A DNA stretch of 26,541 nt from a virus, in the IMG/VR virus record IMGVR_UViG_3300042401_002034, positions 1 through 26,541 of that record. One strand, given 5' to 3'. The position numbers and the translations under genes are program-made. The notes below the pieces were generated by a model, which saw only the letters and a program-made list of their open reading frames with translations, was not told the DNA's origin and searched no databases. Positions 1 through 8,160 of the stretch are shown in pieces. The number at the start of each line of letters is the position of its first letter. The first letter of the stretch is position 1.

Positions 1-272
1 CAAATATACCAAATGGTATAATAGTTTATAATGCCACAGTAAGTGTTAGTAATTCTAATGTGCCCGTAATTGGTGTTCAGTATGCATGGAATTATACTGG
101 TGGGGGTAGTCCAATATTGTTTACAAGTATACCTGCACAGATTATAGGAACTGCAGGTGCAATATCCACCGATTCAACAGTTGTTACATCAACAAATACA
201 TTTGTATTCGGTATTCAAAACAATACAGGTTCAAACGTTACGGTTAATTATGGATATTTGAAAATAAGTTAA
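1..272 (+). CDS. C-terminal fragment of a virion/fibre-type protein (5' end outside window)
   Basis: The reading frame is open from the first bases of the window (codons in phase with position 3) to the TAA at 270-272. The visible part is therefore the last ~90 residues of a longer protein, and the GTG at 60 is internal rather than a start. The sequence is rich in Ser, Thr, Asn, Gly and Val with alternating hydrophobic residues, as in beta-rich fibre or decoration domains, and ends in YGYLKIS. The next gene starts one base after the stop, which suggests translational coupling within a structural operon. No catalytic motif is visible. I do not recognise the family; the virion role is inferred from composition and from its Thr/Pro-linker neighbours. 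Confidence 0.65.
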   Translation, partial: NIPNGIIVYNATVSVSNSNVPVIGVQYAWNYTGGGSPILFTSIPAQIIGTAGAISTDSTVVTSTNTFVFGIQNNTGSNVTVNYGYLKIS

Positions 273-273
273 A

Positions 274-579
274 ATGTATACAACAGACTGCAATTATTTC
301 AATATAACAAACTATAATAATGTTCAAGAAGGATATTATAGGTGGACAGGATGCACAGGTATCGTGAGTATCTCACCGATTAATACCTTAGACTCACACT
401 ATGTTTGTGCAAGAGATATTATGGTTGAAGAATATGGAGCACCTTTGACAGTTGTTTTTGCAGGACTATGTCCTTCAAATACACCAACACCAACAATGAC
501 ACCAACAATCACTCCAACACCTGTCACACAAACTCCAACTCCAACACCAACAATTACTCCGACAATAACTCAAACATAA
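274..579 (+). CDS. Small virion surface protein with C-terminal Thr/Pro-rich tail
   Basis: The 101-residue protein starts with ATG one base after the preceding stop. Residues 1-68 form a small Cys-containing domain (Cys6, Cys27, Cys46 and Cys66 region) rich in aromatic residues. From about residue 69 to the C-terminus it is a low-complexity Thr/Pro tract built of TPT, TIT and TPV units. The same linker chemistry joins folded modules in the next two genes. Here nothing folded follows the tract, so the protein ends as a free Thr/Pro tail, or the gene is a truncated relative of the longer neighbours. There is no frameshift visible: the stop TAA follows TQT, and a new box plus ATG follows at 617-630. 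Function unknown; exposed, possibly O-glycosylated virion protein is an inference. Confidence 0.65.
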   Translation: MYTTDCNYFNITNYNNVQEGYYRWTGCTGIVSISPINTLDSHYVCARDIMVEEYGAPLTVVFAGLCPSNTPTPTMTPTITPTPVTQTPTPTPTITPTITQT

Positions 580-616
580 TGGTCGAGTTCTTGTAATTAA
601 AAATAAAAGAGTTAAG

Positions 617-624
617 TATTTATA
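617..624 (+). promoter_or_regulatory. TATTTATA box, 3 nt before ATG
   Basis: GTATTTATA ends three bases before the ATG at 628. The same octamer precedes many genes in this window. It is the reverse complement of the T4 late box TATAAATA and also fits the Bacteroidota -7 pattern TAnnTTTG loosely. If it is a -10/-7 element, the transcript would begin at or next to the start codon. Confidence 0.5.
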
Positions 625-627
625 GAC

Positions 628-1245
628 ATGGCAGTATGTGGTGTAACAATTTTTAGTGAAAATTTAAGTGGTCTTACGACAAACGTAACGTTTTACCCAT
701 GCTCAGGAGGCACAATATCATTAGGTGACCAAGTTTTTCCTTTTAACTATGTTGATGATTATTATTTTGGTCAGTTTGATTGTTATGTTCCCCTATATGA
801 TTACAACTACATATTAGAAATTCCTTGTCCATCACCAACACCAACCGTAACCACAACACCAACAGAAACTCCTACTGCAACGCCAACACCAACAATTACT
901 TCAACCGTAACCCCAACTCCAACAGAAACACCAACAAACACTCCAACGGTCACACCAACGATAACTCCAACAAACTCAAGATTTGAATTTATTTGTTGCA
1001 CAGGTTCTACATTATCTGATGCATGTGGATGTTTAGGTGGAACAGTATCAATTTGGGGTGACGAAAGTAATTTTGACCAAAATACATTATTTTATAATGA
1101 ACAATTGGGGCCTGTGACAATCAATATGTCAGGTTTTTATAACAACTCAAATGTTGTTATTGAGTTGATTTCTGACGGAACAACAACAGGTTTTTTCTCT
1201 TTCTGTCCGACTCCAACACCAACGGTCACACCATCGGCAATTTAA
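628..1245 (+). CDS. Modular virion/fibre protein: N-domain, Thr/Pro linker, GYYS-type module A
   Basis: The 205-residue protein has an N-terminal domain (about 1-67; Cys4, Cys25, Cys52, Cys67), a Thr/Pro-rich linker (about 68-115, [13 protein letters not shown] style), a folded module of type A (about 116-194), and a short Thr/Pro tail. Module A begins NSRFEF, has a SDACGC cysteine cluster, an [17 protein letters not shown] stretch and ends in FSFC. It closely matches two modules in the next gene (NSRNSF... and ARFSF...), so the two genes are paralogous in architecture. There is no signal peptide or transmembrane segment, as expected for an intracellularly assembled virion part. Likely a fibre, whisker or capsid decoration; that role is inferred. 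The minus-strand Val/Gly ORF across the linker is only the shadow of the repeat. Confidence 0.7.
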   Translation: MAVCGVTIFSENLSGLTTNVTFYPCSGGTISLGDQVFPFNYVDDYYFGQFDCYVPLYDYNYILEIPCPSPTPTVTTTPTETPTATPTPTITSTVTPTPTETPTNTPTVTPTITPTNSRFEFICCTGSTLSDACGCLGGTVSIWGDESNFDQNTLFYNEQLGPVTINMSGFYNNSNVVIELISDGTTTGFFSFCPTPTPTVTPSAI

Positions 1246-1292
1246 TAACAACATTTTTTTCAAACCATATAATAAAATAGCCTGAATCGTAG

Positions 1293-1300
1293 TATTTATA
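1293..1300 (+). promoter_or_regulatory. TATTTATA box, 17 nt before ATG
   Basis: AGTATTTATAAG lies 17 bases upstream of the ATG at 1318 in a non-coding spacer (1246-1317). It is an exact copy of the box seen before the preceding gene; putative phage late promoter. Confidence 0.5.
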
Positions 1301-1317
1301 AGAAAAATAGTAATACA

Positions 1318-3117
1318 ATGGCATGTAGCAAATATACACTAACGAATACTGGTTCAACAACAGTAAATTTTAATTATCAAAGATGTGATGACACTCTTTG
1401 GCAATATCAAATAGAATTATTACCAAATCAAACAAAAAATATTTGGCTTGTAAATGGAACATATTCTTCCGCTCAATTATTTCAACAATCAATTGTTTTA
1501 ATTGATAACGGAGTTTTCCCTCCACTTCAAATCACTCCTACACCATCTGTTACGCCAACATTAACTCCAACACCTACGGTTACTTCTACAGTAACTCCAA
1601 CACCGAGTGTAACGGCAACAGTTACTCCAACTGTTACACCAACAATAACAGTAACACCGACAAACTCGAGAAATAGCTTCGCAGTTACATCGGGAACAAC
1701 TGCAGAAATTGCTTGTCAGGGAATTAACCCGACAACAATTTGGGGAGAAGACCTAGCATTTGATGCTAACACACAATTCTACAATTCAGTATCAGGACCT
1801 GTATCAATTGACATGACAGGTTACTATAGTGATGGTACGGACGTTGTTCAAGTTGATTCAACAGGAACAACAGTTGGATTCTTTACAATATGTTTAACTC
1901 CAACTCCAACTCCAACGAACACACAAACTCCAACAGTCACTTCAACGGTGACCCCAACGGTTAGTGTAACTCCAACAATCACACCAACTCAAACTCAAAC
2001 TCCAACTCCTTCAATAGGATATTATACTTATGTATTAGGAACTGGAACAACAACAAATGACGCATGTAATAACTTTAACGTAGCACCACAAACATTATTC
2101 GGAACATTAGCAGGTGGCGTTGGACCAAACATTGGTGAAACATTATATCTCGATAGTTCGCTATCAACTCCAGCAACAAATGCATTCTATTCTAATGGAA
2201 CTGCATTATATCAAATAACAGGTGGAGCGGGATTAATAACTGCCGTGGAACCTGATGGTTGTGTCGGTATTGTAACACCAACTCCAACAATTACTGAAAC
2301 TCCAACACAAACTCCTACAAATACTCCGACAATATCTTTGACCCCAACTAACACTGTTACTCCAACAATTACTCCAACAACAACACAAACACCTACTTCA
2401 ACTGAAACACCTACACAAACACCCACACCAACTGAAACACCTACACCAACTGTGACTGCAACGGTTACTCCAACAATTACTCCGACTGCAACGGTTACTC
2501 CAACAATTACTCCAACAACAACACAAACACCAACTCCGACTCAAGCTAGATTTAGTTTCACAGTATCATCTGGTTCAACAGGATATGATGCTTGTCACGG
2601 AGGTTCTTCAGTAACAATTTATGGTGATGTTTCTATTTTCGATGATAATGATTTCTTCTATGATTCTGAAATAGGACCTGTAACAACAGATATGTCAGGG
2701 TTTTACTCAAGTGGTGGTGATGTTTGTGAGTTGATTAGTGATGGAACAACGACACCATTAGGTGCATTTTCTCTATGTGCGTCACCGACTCCTACACCAA
2801 CAATGACTCCAACAACTACTGTAACACCAACTCTCACTCCAACATCAACTGTAACACCAACACCATCAATCGGTTATTATACTTATAGTTTAGGATACGA
2901 CGCATCGTCAGCATCAACAGCATGTTCTAATTACTTTTCATCACCAATATTAGTTTACGCACCATTGATTGGTGGAGTAGGTCCAAATGTGGGTGAAACT
3001 TTATACTCTGATACGGCAACAACAACACCAGTATCAAACGGTAACTATTCTAATGGTGTTGATTATTTTGTTGTGACAGGAGGTTCAGGATTGATAAGTT
3101 CAAGAGCAAACTGTTAA
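1318..3117 (+). CDS. Large mucin-like modular virion protein with four Thr/Pro-rich stalks
   Basis: The 599-residue protein alternates folded modules with Thr/Pro tracts. The order is N-domain 1-71, linker 72-115, module A 116-193, linker 194-231, module B 232-319, long linker 320-409, module A 410-488, linker 490-516 and module B 517-599. Type A modules end in FTIC or FSLC and contain a GPV(S/T)...DM(S/T)G(Y/F)Y core. Type B modules begin SIGYYTY, contain GGVGPN(I/V)GETLY and end near GxGLI. Both types carry paired cysteines (DAC/TAC...C) and an FYS/GYYS/GNYS signature, suggesting one ancestral module. Linkers are almost purely Thr and Pro with Val, Ile, Gln and Glu, like mucin stalks. The downstream terminator ends the unit. 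Likely a fibre or head/tail surface protein for host or matrix contact; the exact virion location cannot be told from sequence. Confidence 0.75.
   Translation: MACSKYTLTNTGSTTVNFNYQRCDDTLWQYQIELLPNQTKNIWLVNGTYSSAQLFQQSIVLIDNGVFPPLQITPTPSVTPTLTPTPTVTSTVTPTPSVTATVTPTVTPTITVTPTNSRNSFAVTSGTTAEIACQGINPTTIWGEDLAFDANTQFYNSVSGPVSIDMTGYYSDGTDVVQVDSTGTTVGFFTICLTPTPTPTNTQTPTVTSTVTPTVSVTPTITPTQTQTPTPSIGYYTYVLGTGTTTNDACNNFNVAPQTLFGTLAGGVGPNIGETLYLDSSLSTPATNAFYSNGTALYQITGGAGLITAVEPDGCVGIVTPTPTITETPTQTPTNTPTISLTPTNTVTPTITPTTTQTPTSTETPTQTPTPTETPTPTVTATVTPTITPTATVTPTITPTTTQTPTPTQARFSFTVSSGSTGYDACHGGSSVTIYGDVSIFDDNDFFYDSEIGPVTTDMSGFYSSGGDVCELISDGTTTPLGAFSLCASPTPTPTMTPTTTVTPTLTPTSTVTPTPSIGYYTYSLGYDASSASTACSNYFSSPILVYAPLIGGVGPNVGETLYSDTATTTPVSNGNYSNGVDYFVVTGGSGLISSRANC
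2356..2531 (+). repeat. Direct and tandem DNA repeats inside the longest Thr/Pro linker
   Basis: A 38-bp stretch (2356-2393) recurs exactly at 2494-2531. Between them a 30-bp unit at 2455-2484 is repeated head to tail at 2485-2514 with one mismatch (last base). Units are multiples of 3, so loss or gain by slippage or recombination keeps the frame and changes the stalk length by whole blocks. Confidence 0.85.
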
Positions 3118-3142
3118 CAAAACAAAAATTAAAATTATACAT

Positions 3143-3176
3143 AACCCTCTACTTTTGTAGAGGGTTTTTTATTTTT
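3143..3176 (+). terminator. Intrinsic terminator after the fibre genes
   Basis: A perfect 10-bp stem AACCCTCTAC / GTAGAGGGTT (3143-3152 with 3157-3166) with a TTTT loop is followed by a T-rich run. It separates the structural unit from the glycosyltransferase operon starting at 3193. Confidence 0.9.
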
Positions 3177-3192
3177 ATACCAAATATAATTT

Positions 3193-4461
3193 ATGAGCAA
3201 AATTTTTATACAAATTGCAAGTTACAGAGACCCTCAATTGGTTCCAACTTTAAAAGATATGATTGCAAATGCAAAGAAACCGAAAAACTTGGTTTTCTCG
3301 ATTGCAAGACAATTCAATGAAACAGATGGTTTTGATAACCTTGATGAATTCAGAAAAGATAAAAGATTTAAAATCTTAGATATTCCTTACCAAGAAGCTA
3401 AAGGTGTTTGTTGGGCAAGAAACCTAACACAACAATTGTATGATGGTGAGGAATATACAATGCAGATTGATTCTCACATGAGATTTGAAAAAGATTGGGA
3501 TGAAACCTTAATCAAAATGATAAAGGGTCTACAAAAAGACGGTTACAAAAAGCCTCTACTTACGGGTTATGTTCCGTCTTTTGACCCTGAAAATGACCCT
3601 GCGGGAAGAGCACAAGATGCTTGGAGAATGGCATTCGACAGATTTATTCCTGAAGGTGCTGTGTTCTTTTTACCTGAAACAATTCCAGGTTGGAGAGAAC
3701 TTAAAAAACCTGTAACAGCAAGATTCTACTCAGCACACTTCTGTTTTACACTAGGTCAATTCTCAGTTGAGGTTCAACACAATCCTGAATATTATTTCCA
3801 CGGAGAAGAGATTTCAATTGCGGTAAGAGCTTACACATGGGGTTATGATTTATTCCATCCACATGTTCCTGTTGTTTATCACGAATATACTCGTAAGGGT
3901 AGAACAAAACAATGGGATGATGATAAAGGTTGGGGTGAAAGAAATAGAATTTCTCATCTAACTAATAGAAAATTATTTGGTATGGATGGTGAAAAACAAG
4001 AAGGACATGACGGTCCTTATGGTTTCGGAACTGAAAGAACTTTAAGAGAATATGAAAAATATGCGGGAATTTTATTTGAAAAAAGAGCAATTCAACAATA
4101 CACAATAGATAAAAATTATGCACCGAATCCTTATAACTATGAAACAGAAGAGGATTGGAAAAACGATTTTGCTGTAGTATTCAAACACTGTATTGATATT
4201 GGGTATAGTCAAGTTCCTGAAAAAGATTATGATTTTTGGGTAGTTGCATTCCATAACAAGGAAGATAAAACTTTATTCAGAAAAGACGCTGATAAGGCAG
4301 AAATTAGTAGAATGATGAATGACCCTGATAAGTATTGTAAAGTGTGGAGAGAATTTCAAACATCAGAAACACCGACTTATTGGGTTGTTTGGCCTCACTC
4401 AGAGTCAAAAGGATGGTGTGATAGAATTACTGGTCAACTAACCCATCATCATGTTAGTTAA
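3193..4461 (+). CDS. GT60-type (Skp1/mucin-type) polypeptide alpha-GlcNAc-transferase
   Basis: The 422-residue protein matches the GlcNAc-transferase family of Dictyostelium Skp1 hydroxyproline GlcNAc-transferase and related mucin-type enzymes. Visible family hallmarks are IFIQIASYRDPQLVPT at 5-19, CWARN at 73-77, the metal-binding MQIDSHMRF (D93-S94-H95) at 90-98, the FHGEE and R212 region with TWGYDLFHP at 202-223, and VVYHEYTR at 227-234. The known reaction transfers GlcNAc from UDP-GlcNAc to a hydroxyl of hydroxyproline or threonine on a protein. It is the first gene of the operon and lies directly behind the Thr/Pro-rich virion genes, which are obvious candidate acceptors (inference). 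The start ATG follows the terminator by 16 bases; no SD site. The C-terminal ~190 residues are not assigned. Confidence 0.85.
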   Translation: MSKIFIQIASYRDPQLVPTLKDMIANAKKPKNLVFSIARQFNETDGFDNLDEFRKDKRFKILDIPYQEAKGVCWARNLTQQLYDGEEYTMQIDSHMRFEKDWDETLIKMIKGLQKDGYKKPLLTGYVPSFDPENDPAGRAQDAWRMAFDRFIPEGAVFFLPETIPGWRELKKPVTARFYSAHFCFTLGQFSVEVQHNPEYYFHGEEISIAVRAYTWGYDLFHPHVPVVYHEYTRKGRTKQWDDDKGWGERNRISHLTNRKLFGMDGEKQEGHDGPYGFGTERTLREYEKYAGILFEKRAIQQYTIDKNYAPNPYNYETEEDWKNDFAVVFKHCIDIGYSQVPEKDYDFWVVAFHNKEDKTLFRKDADKAEISRMMNDPDKYCKVWREFQTSETPTYWVVWPHSESKGWCDRITGQLTHHHVS

Positions 4462-4490
4462 TAAAGTTTACAAATAATACAAATAGAATA

Positions 4491-5129
4491 GTGATAACAT
4501 ATTGGCAATATAACTCATCAGTTAAAGATTTAATTGGTGATGTAAAAAAAATAATATCTGAGAACGACTATAAAACAATTGATATTGGAGCATCCGCTCA
4601 GTTTTGGTCTTATCCTGAATGTAAGTTTGTTGCAGACATTGTAGAAATACAAGAGGAAGGAGTTAAGTTTTTTAACTTCAATATCCAAAATAAAGACACT
4701 TGGGGCGAGTTAATTTCTTATGTTGAAGAACATGGAAAATTTGATTTTAGTATTTGTTCTCACACATTAGAGGATGTTTTAACCCCTGTTGATTTGTTAA
4801 ATCTTTTACCGAAAATCTCAAAGAGAGGATATATTGCAGTTCCTTCAAAGTTTGATGAATTCTCATTTTTATGGGATAACAAATACAGAGGAAATGCTCA
4901 TCATAAACAAATTATCGATGTTAAAGATGACATGATTTGTATATATCCAAAATATCCATTCATAGAAGTATATGATGAATCTGATGAAATTTTAAAAAAT
5001 TCTTTAGGTAAAGAATTAGTTGTTTTTTGGGATATTGATATACCATATAAATTTTTCTCTCAGAATAATATATTTCATAGTGATGGTGAATTAATTAGTG
5101 AGTTTTACAAACAAATATCAACTAACTAA
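4491..5129 (+). CDS. Class I SAM-dependent methyltransferase-like protein
   Basis: The 212-residue product shows a Rossmann methyltransferase pattern: a glycine-poor motif I TIDIGASAQFW (29-39), an acidic strand end at VADIVEI (47-53), and the late motif FDFSICSHTLEDV (84-96) followed by a strand KRGYIAVPSK (111-120). This resembles type 11/12 methyltransferases that sit among sugar-modifying genes. Motif I lacks the usual GxGxG, so SAM binding is likely but not certain. The start is GTG at 4491; no ATG lies near, and the first internal Met would remove the core. It lies between two glycosyltransferase genes in one direction, which suggests methylation of a sugar or other decoration on the glycan (inference). 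Confidence 0.6.
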   Translation: MITYWQYNSSVKDLIGDVKKIISENDYKTIDIGASAQFWSYPECKFVADIVEIQEEGVKFFNFNIQNKDTWGELISYVEEHGKFDFSICSHTLEDVLTPVDLLNLLPKISKRGYIAVPSKFDEFSFLWDNKYRGNAHHKQIIDVKDDMICIYPKYPFIEVYDESDEILKNSLGKELVVFWDIDIPYKFFSQNNIFHSDGELISEFYKQISTN

Positions 5130-5130
5130 T

Positions 5131-5832
5131 ATGAAGAAAGTTGCAGTGTTATCTGTCCTATTTGACTATCCTGAATACTTCAAACCAGTGTTTGAAACGA
5201 AATTTTTGAAAGATTTTGACGTCAATGACTATTATGTTATAAGATATAAGAGTGACGATTATGGAATTACAAACGAAAGTTATTATTTCAAATTTACTTT
5301 CTACAGGATAAGGGAAATCGTTAAATTTATTGAAGAATCAATTCTCAACAAATATGAATATTTCATTCTTTTAGATGCTACCGATGTTGGATATGTTGGT
5401 AATATTCATAAAGTTGAAGACATTATGAACCATTACAATTGTAATATATTATTTGGTGGTGAAAGAAATTTGTGGCCAACAACAGACTATAGTCATTTAC
5501 ATCAGAACAAGACGGTTAATTCAGATTATAAATTTTTAAATGCTGGAGTTTTCTGCGCAAAAACAGAATCCTTTTTAGAACACATTAAAACTATTTTAGA
5601 GAGAGGGTTAGTTGGTCTGTGTGACCAAGGAAATTGGCAGATAGAGTATTTGTTAAATGAGGATATAAAACTCGATAGTGAAAATAAATTAGTGTTGAAT
5701 ACGTATTTAGCGAAAAAAGATGTTGACGTAAAAGATAACGTTGTAACATTTTTGACTGAAACTCCAATCTTTGTCCACGACAATGGTGGGTATAATGATG
5801 ACACTGTTAAATTAATGGATTATTTCAAATGA
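5131..5832 (+). CDS. PLOD/procollagen-type glycosyltransferase
   Basis: I place the start at ATG 5131 (MKKVAVLSVLFDYP), one base after the upstream stop, rather than an earlier GTG that would overlap that gene. The 233-residue protein looks like the glycosyltransferase domain of lysyl hydroxylases and collagen glucosyl/galactosyltransferases. It has a DxxD motif YFILLDATDV (77-86), ILFGGERNLWP (106-116), FLNAGVF (135-141), a CDQGN segment (164-168) and a late FVHDNGG (214-220) whose His is a typical metal ligand. Such enzymes add hexoses to hydroxyl groups of proteins or to earlier sugars using UDP-sugars. Next gene overlaps by ATGA. The acceptor is unknown. Confidence 0.7.
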   Translation: MKKVAVLSVLFDYPEYFKPVFETKFLKDFDVNDYYVIRYKSDDYGITNESYYFKFTFYRIREIVKFIEESILNKYEYFILLDATDVGYVGNIHKVEDIMNHYNCNILFGGERNLWPTTDYSHLHQNKTVNSDYKFLNAGVFCAKTESFLEHIKTILERGLVGLCDQGNWQIEYLLNEDIKLDSENKLVLNTYLAKKDVDVKDNVVTFLTETPIFVHDNGGYNDDTVKLMDYFK

Positions 5833-6812
5833 AAACAATAAGAATTACAAGACAAGGGTTCCCGAATCACGGCCAACATAGTTGGATGAATTACTTTAAA
5901 TTCATTTTGTCAAAAAAATATAATGTTATTATTGACCCAATAAATCCAGACATTGTTATACATTCTGATTTGAATTGTAATGAAAATGCTTTGGATACTT
6001 ATACCGGTCATTTACCAACAAGTTTAAATCAGACAGATAAAAATAAAAAGTTTTTATATGTTTCTGGTGAAGTTGCAAATTTCAGAAATTGTTTAGATAC
6101 AAATGAAAATCAATGGTCTATAGGATATAATAAATTTGAACATCCGAGATTCTTGAGACAACCATCAGGTGTTTTTGACGTGTGGACTTTATATGATGAA
6201 TCAAGATTGGTTGACAGTCCATTAAATTGGCTTACAGAAAAAAGAAATTTTAATGTCATATCAAAAAGAAATGATAGATTTTGTTCAATCACTCAGGCTT
6301 CTCATAATGATTTTAGAGAGATTGTTTTCAACAAGTTATCTGAATACAAACAAGTTACTTCTTCAGGTCCGTGGAAACAAAACATTGCAAGGGAAGAAGA
6401 ATTAAATAAACATCAATGGATGAATCCTGTTTATATAGGAAGAAATGATGGACTGACATATCGAGAAAAAATTGGATTTTTTCAGAAGTATAAGTTCAAT
6501 ATGGCAATTCATTATACAAACACAGATTATATTTTACAAGAGAAAATATATCATGCATTCTTCAGTGGAGCAATACCAATTTTTTTCGGTAACCAATATA
6601 TTTTAGAAGAGGGATTCAATCCTGAGAGTTTTATTAATCTCCATAACTTTACTGATTTAAATGATTTTTTATCCTTAATTAAGGAAATTGATAATAATGA
6701 AACATTATATAAACGTTACATTGAGTCACCAATCTTTGTCGATAATAAACTACCAGATTATTATGATTTCGATTATACCCTCAATTTTTTAGAAAAAATA
6801 GTAGAAGCTTAA
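5829..6812 (+). CDS. GT10-family (alpha-1,3-) fucosyltransferase-like protein
   Basis: The 327-residue protein carries the C-terminal GT10 signature: YKFNMAIHYTNTDYILQEK (221-239), then AFFSGAIPIFFG (243-254), equivalent to the FxFxxENS...DYxTEK...G-xPVxxG block of alpha-1,3-fucosyltransferases. The earlier region contains FNVISKRNDR (141-150), matching the family's start of the nucleotide-binding domain, and VSGEVANF (78-85). GT10 enzymes move fucose (or a related sugar) from GDP-fucose to GlcNAc-containing acceptors. That fits an operon headed by a GlcNAc-transferase. The canonical ENS is replaced by HYT, so donor or acceptor may differ. The start overlaps the preceding gene by ATGA and the stop overlaps the next ATG by one base. 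Confidence 0.85.
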   Translation: MKTIRITRQGFPNHGQHSWMNYFKFILSKKYNVIIDPINPDIVIHSDLNCNENALDTYTGHLPTSLNQTDKNKKFLYVSGEVANFRNCLDTNENQWSIGYNKFEHPRFLRQPSGVFDVWTLYDESRLVDSPLNWLTEKRNFNVISKRNDRFCSITQASHNDFREIVFNKLSEYKQVTSSGPWKQNIAREEELNKHQWMNPVYIGRNDGLTYREKIGFFQKYKFNMAIHYTNTDYILQEKIYHAFFSGAIPIFFGNQYILEEGFNPESFINLHNFTDLNDFLSLIKEIDNNETLYKRYIESPIFVDNKLPDYYDFDYTLNFLEKIVEA

Positions 6813-7525
6813 TGAAATATATTTTTACAACTTTAGCTGTTGGAGATTCTTACCTAAAGAATGCTTCAGAATGTTATACCAAATACAGTGAAAAATGCTC
6901 TGCAGATTTCAATATCACAACAAATGAAAATTGTGAGGTTGGACCAAAAGTTAATTTAAACCTTTTCAAATTAGACAGATATGAAGATGGAAATCCTGGA
7001 TTTTCTTTTTATTTAAATCTGAAAGTTTTATCCTTAAAATATTGTTTGGATAAGGGTTATGATTACATCATATACAATGATGCTGATTGGAGAATGACAG
7101 ATAATTTTAGTGAAGACAAACTACTCAACTTGTTCAACCACATGGAAATGAATGATTTGGATTTCTTGTTTGAAAGACCTGCATTAATTGGTGGTCATAA
7201 AAGGGATATGAGTAATTGTTTTTTCGATAGAAAGTTATATGACTATCATGTGTTTGAACATACTAAATGGGATAATGCACACGTTGTTAATGAACAATTT
7301 ATGGTGTTTAGAAACAATTGGAAGTTTAGATATTTTGTTAGAAGATGGGAAGAATTCTTATGGTATTCAATCCACAATAACATAAGGAATTATCCGGATG
7401 GTTTTGATATAGGTGTCTCAGCATTAGAGGCGGAAATGAAATGGGATTATAACAGTTTTAGAGGTCTTTTACCCAGTTGTTTTGAATTTCATGATAAAGC
7501 AGGAAACTTACATATAAGATTTTAA
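6812..7525 (+). CDS. GT-A-fold glycosyltransferase-like protein with DAD motif
   Basis: The 237-residue product begins at ATG 6812, sharing one base with the preceding stop (TAATG). The N-terminal strand KYIFTTLAVGDSYL, a conserved Lys-rich helix (SFYLNLKVLSLKY, 65-77) and YDYIIYNDADWRM (83-95, D90-A-D92) match GT8/galactosyltransferase-like enzymes, in which DxD binds the metal and nucleotide sugar. Later features NEQFMVF and a terminal GNLHIRF are consistent with an acceptor-binding half. I cannot assign the GT family or sugar. Its fixed place in the operon suggests it extends or branches the same glycan. Confidence 0.6.
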   Translation: MKYIFTTLAVGDSYLKNASECYTKYSEKCSADFNITTNENCEVGPKVNLNLFKLDRYEDGNPGFSFYLNLKVLSLKYCLDKGYDYIIYNDADWRMTDNFSEDKLLNLFNHMEMNDLDFLFERPALIGGHKRDMSNCFFDRKLYDYHVFEHTKWDNAHVVNEQFMVFRNNWKFRYFVRRWEEFLWYSIHNNIRNYPDGFDIGVSALEAEMKWDYNSFRGLLPSCFEFHDKAGNLHIRF

Positions 7526-7527
7526 TT

Positions 7528-8157
7528 ATGAATATACAAGAAAATATAACGAAATTTACCAACCTCGATGCTAATGACAGTCTATCAGCATTCAAAGGTA
7601 ATACCGCACAACAATTCCATGGTGCGTATGAAGTGTTCTATGAATTTTTAAAACAGGTTAAACCAAATCAAATTTTAGAAATCGGAACCGCATTAGGCGG
7701 ATTTACACAGTTTTTAAAACTTAGTGTAGATGACCTCGGACTCTCAACTAAAATATTATCATATGATATTGCTGAAAGACCTTGGTATAAAGATATTATC
7801 AACTTGGGAGTTGATGTTAGAGTCGAAGATGTTTTTGACTTTATAAATTTCACAGTTAAATCTGAAGTAGTTGATTTTATTAAACAAGATGGAATTACGA
7901 TTGTGTTATGTGATGGTGGTTGGAAAATTGGTGAATTCAAAGTTTTATCTGAACATATCAAATCGGGAGATTTTATTTTGGCTCATGACTATGCTGAGAA
8001 CAAAGAAGTTTTCGAATCTAAAATTGATGGAAAAGTTTGGAACTGGCATGAAATACAAGATTCAGATATCAGTGAGGCTAGTGATAAAAATAATTTACTG
8101 ATTTATAATAAAGAAACATTTGAAAATGTTGCTTGGACTTGTAGAGTTAAAAAATAA
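7528..8157 (+). CDS. Class I methyltransferase / cephalosporin hydroxylase-like protein
   Basis: The 209-residue protein has a clear SAM motif I ILEIGTALGGFT (49-60), an acidic motif II strand ILSYDIAERPW (76-86), VLCDGGWKIGEF (125-136) and GDFILAHDYAEN (146-157). This order and the final AHDY are typical of the cephalosporin hydroxylase/sugar O-methyltransferase-like group often found in polysaccharide clusters. Gap to the previous gene is two bases. In this context methylation of a sugar hydroxyl, acting as a cap, is more likely than antibiotic chemistry (inference). A second overlapping plus-strand ORF at 7871-8101 is a frame shadow. Confidence 0.6.
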   Translation: MNIQENITKFTNLDANDSLSAFKGNTAQQFHGAYEVFYEFLKQVKPNQILEIGTALGGFTQFLKLSVDDLGLSTKILSYDIAERPWYKDIINLGVDVRVEDVFDFINFTVKSEVVDFIKQDGITIVLCDGGWKIGEFKVLSEHIKSGDFILAHDYAENKEVFESKIDGKVWNWHEIQDSDISEASDKNNLLIYNKETFENVAWTCRVKK

Positions 8158-8160
8158 GAT

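Noticed and set aside
807-1001. Minus-strand Val/Gly repeat ORF (GVGVSVGV pattern)
   Set aside because: It is the antisense shadow of the Thr/Pro codon repeats; no box or leader on that strand.
2211-2426. Second minus-strand Val/Gly repeat ORF
   Set aside because: Same cause: complement of ACT/CCA-rich linker codons.
2280-2540. CRISPR-like repeat array
   Set aside because: Repeats are in-frame coding units of varied spacing with no unique spacers and no cas genes.
1318-3117. Diversity-generating retroelement target
   Set aside because: Repeated fibre modules invite it, but no reverse transcriptase or template repeat is visible in the window.
5098-5130. GTG start for the PLOD-type glycosyltransferase
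   Set aside because: It overlaps the end of the methyltransferase gene; ATG 5131 right after its stop starts directly with the first beta strand.
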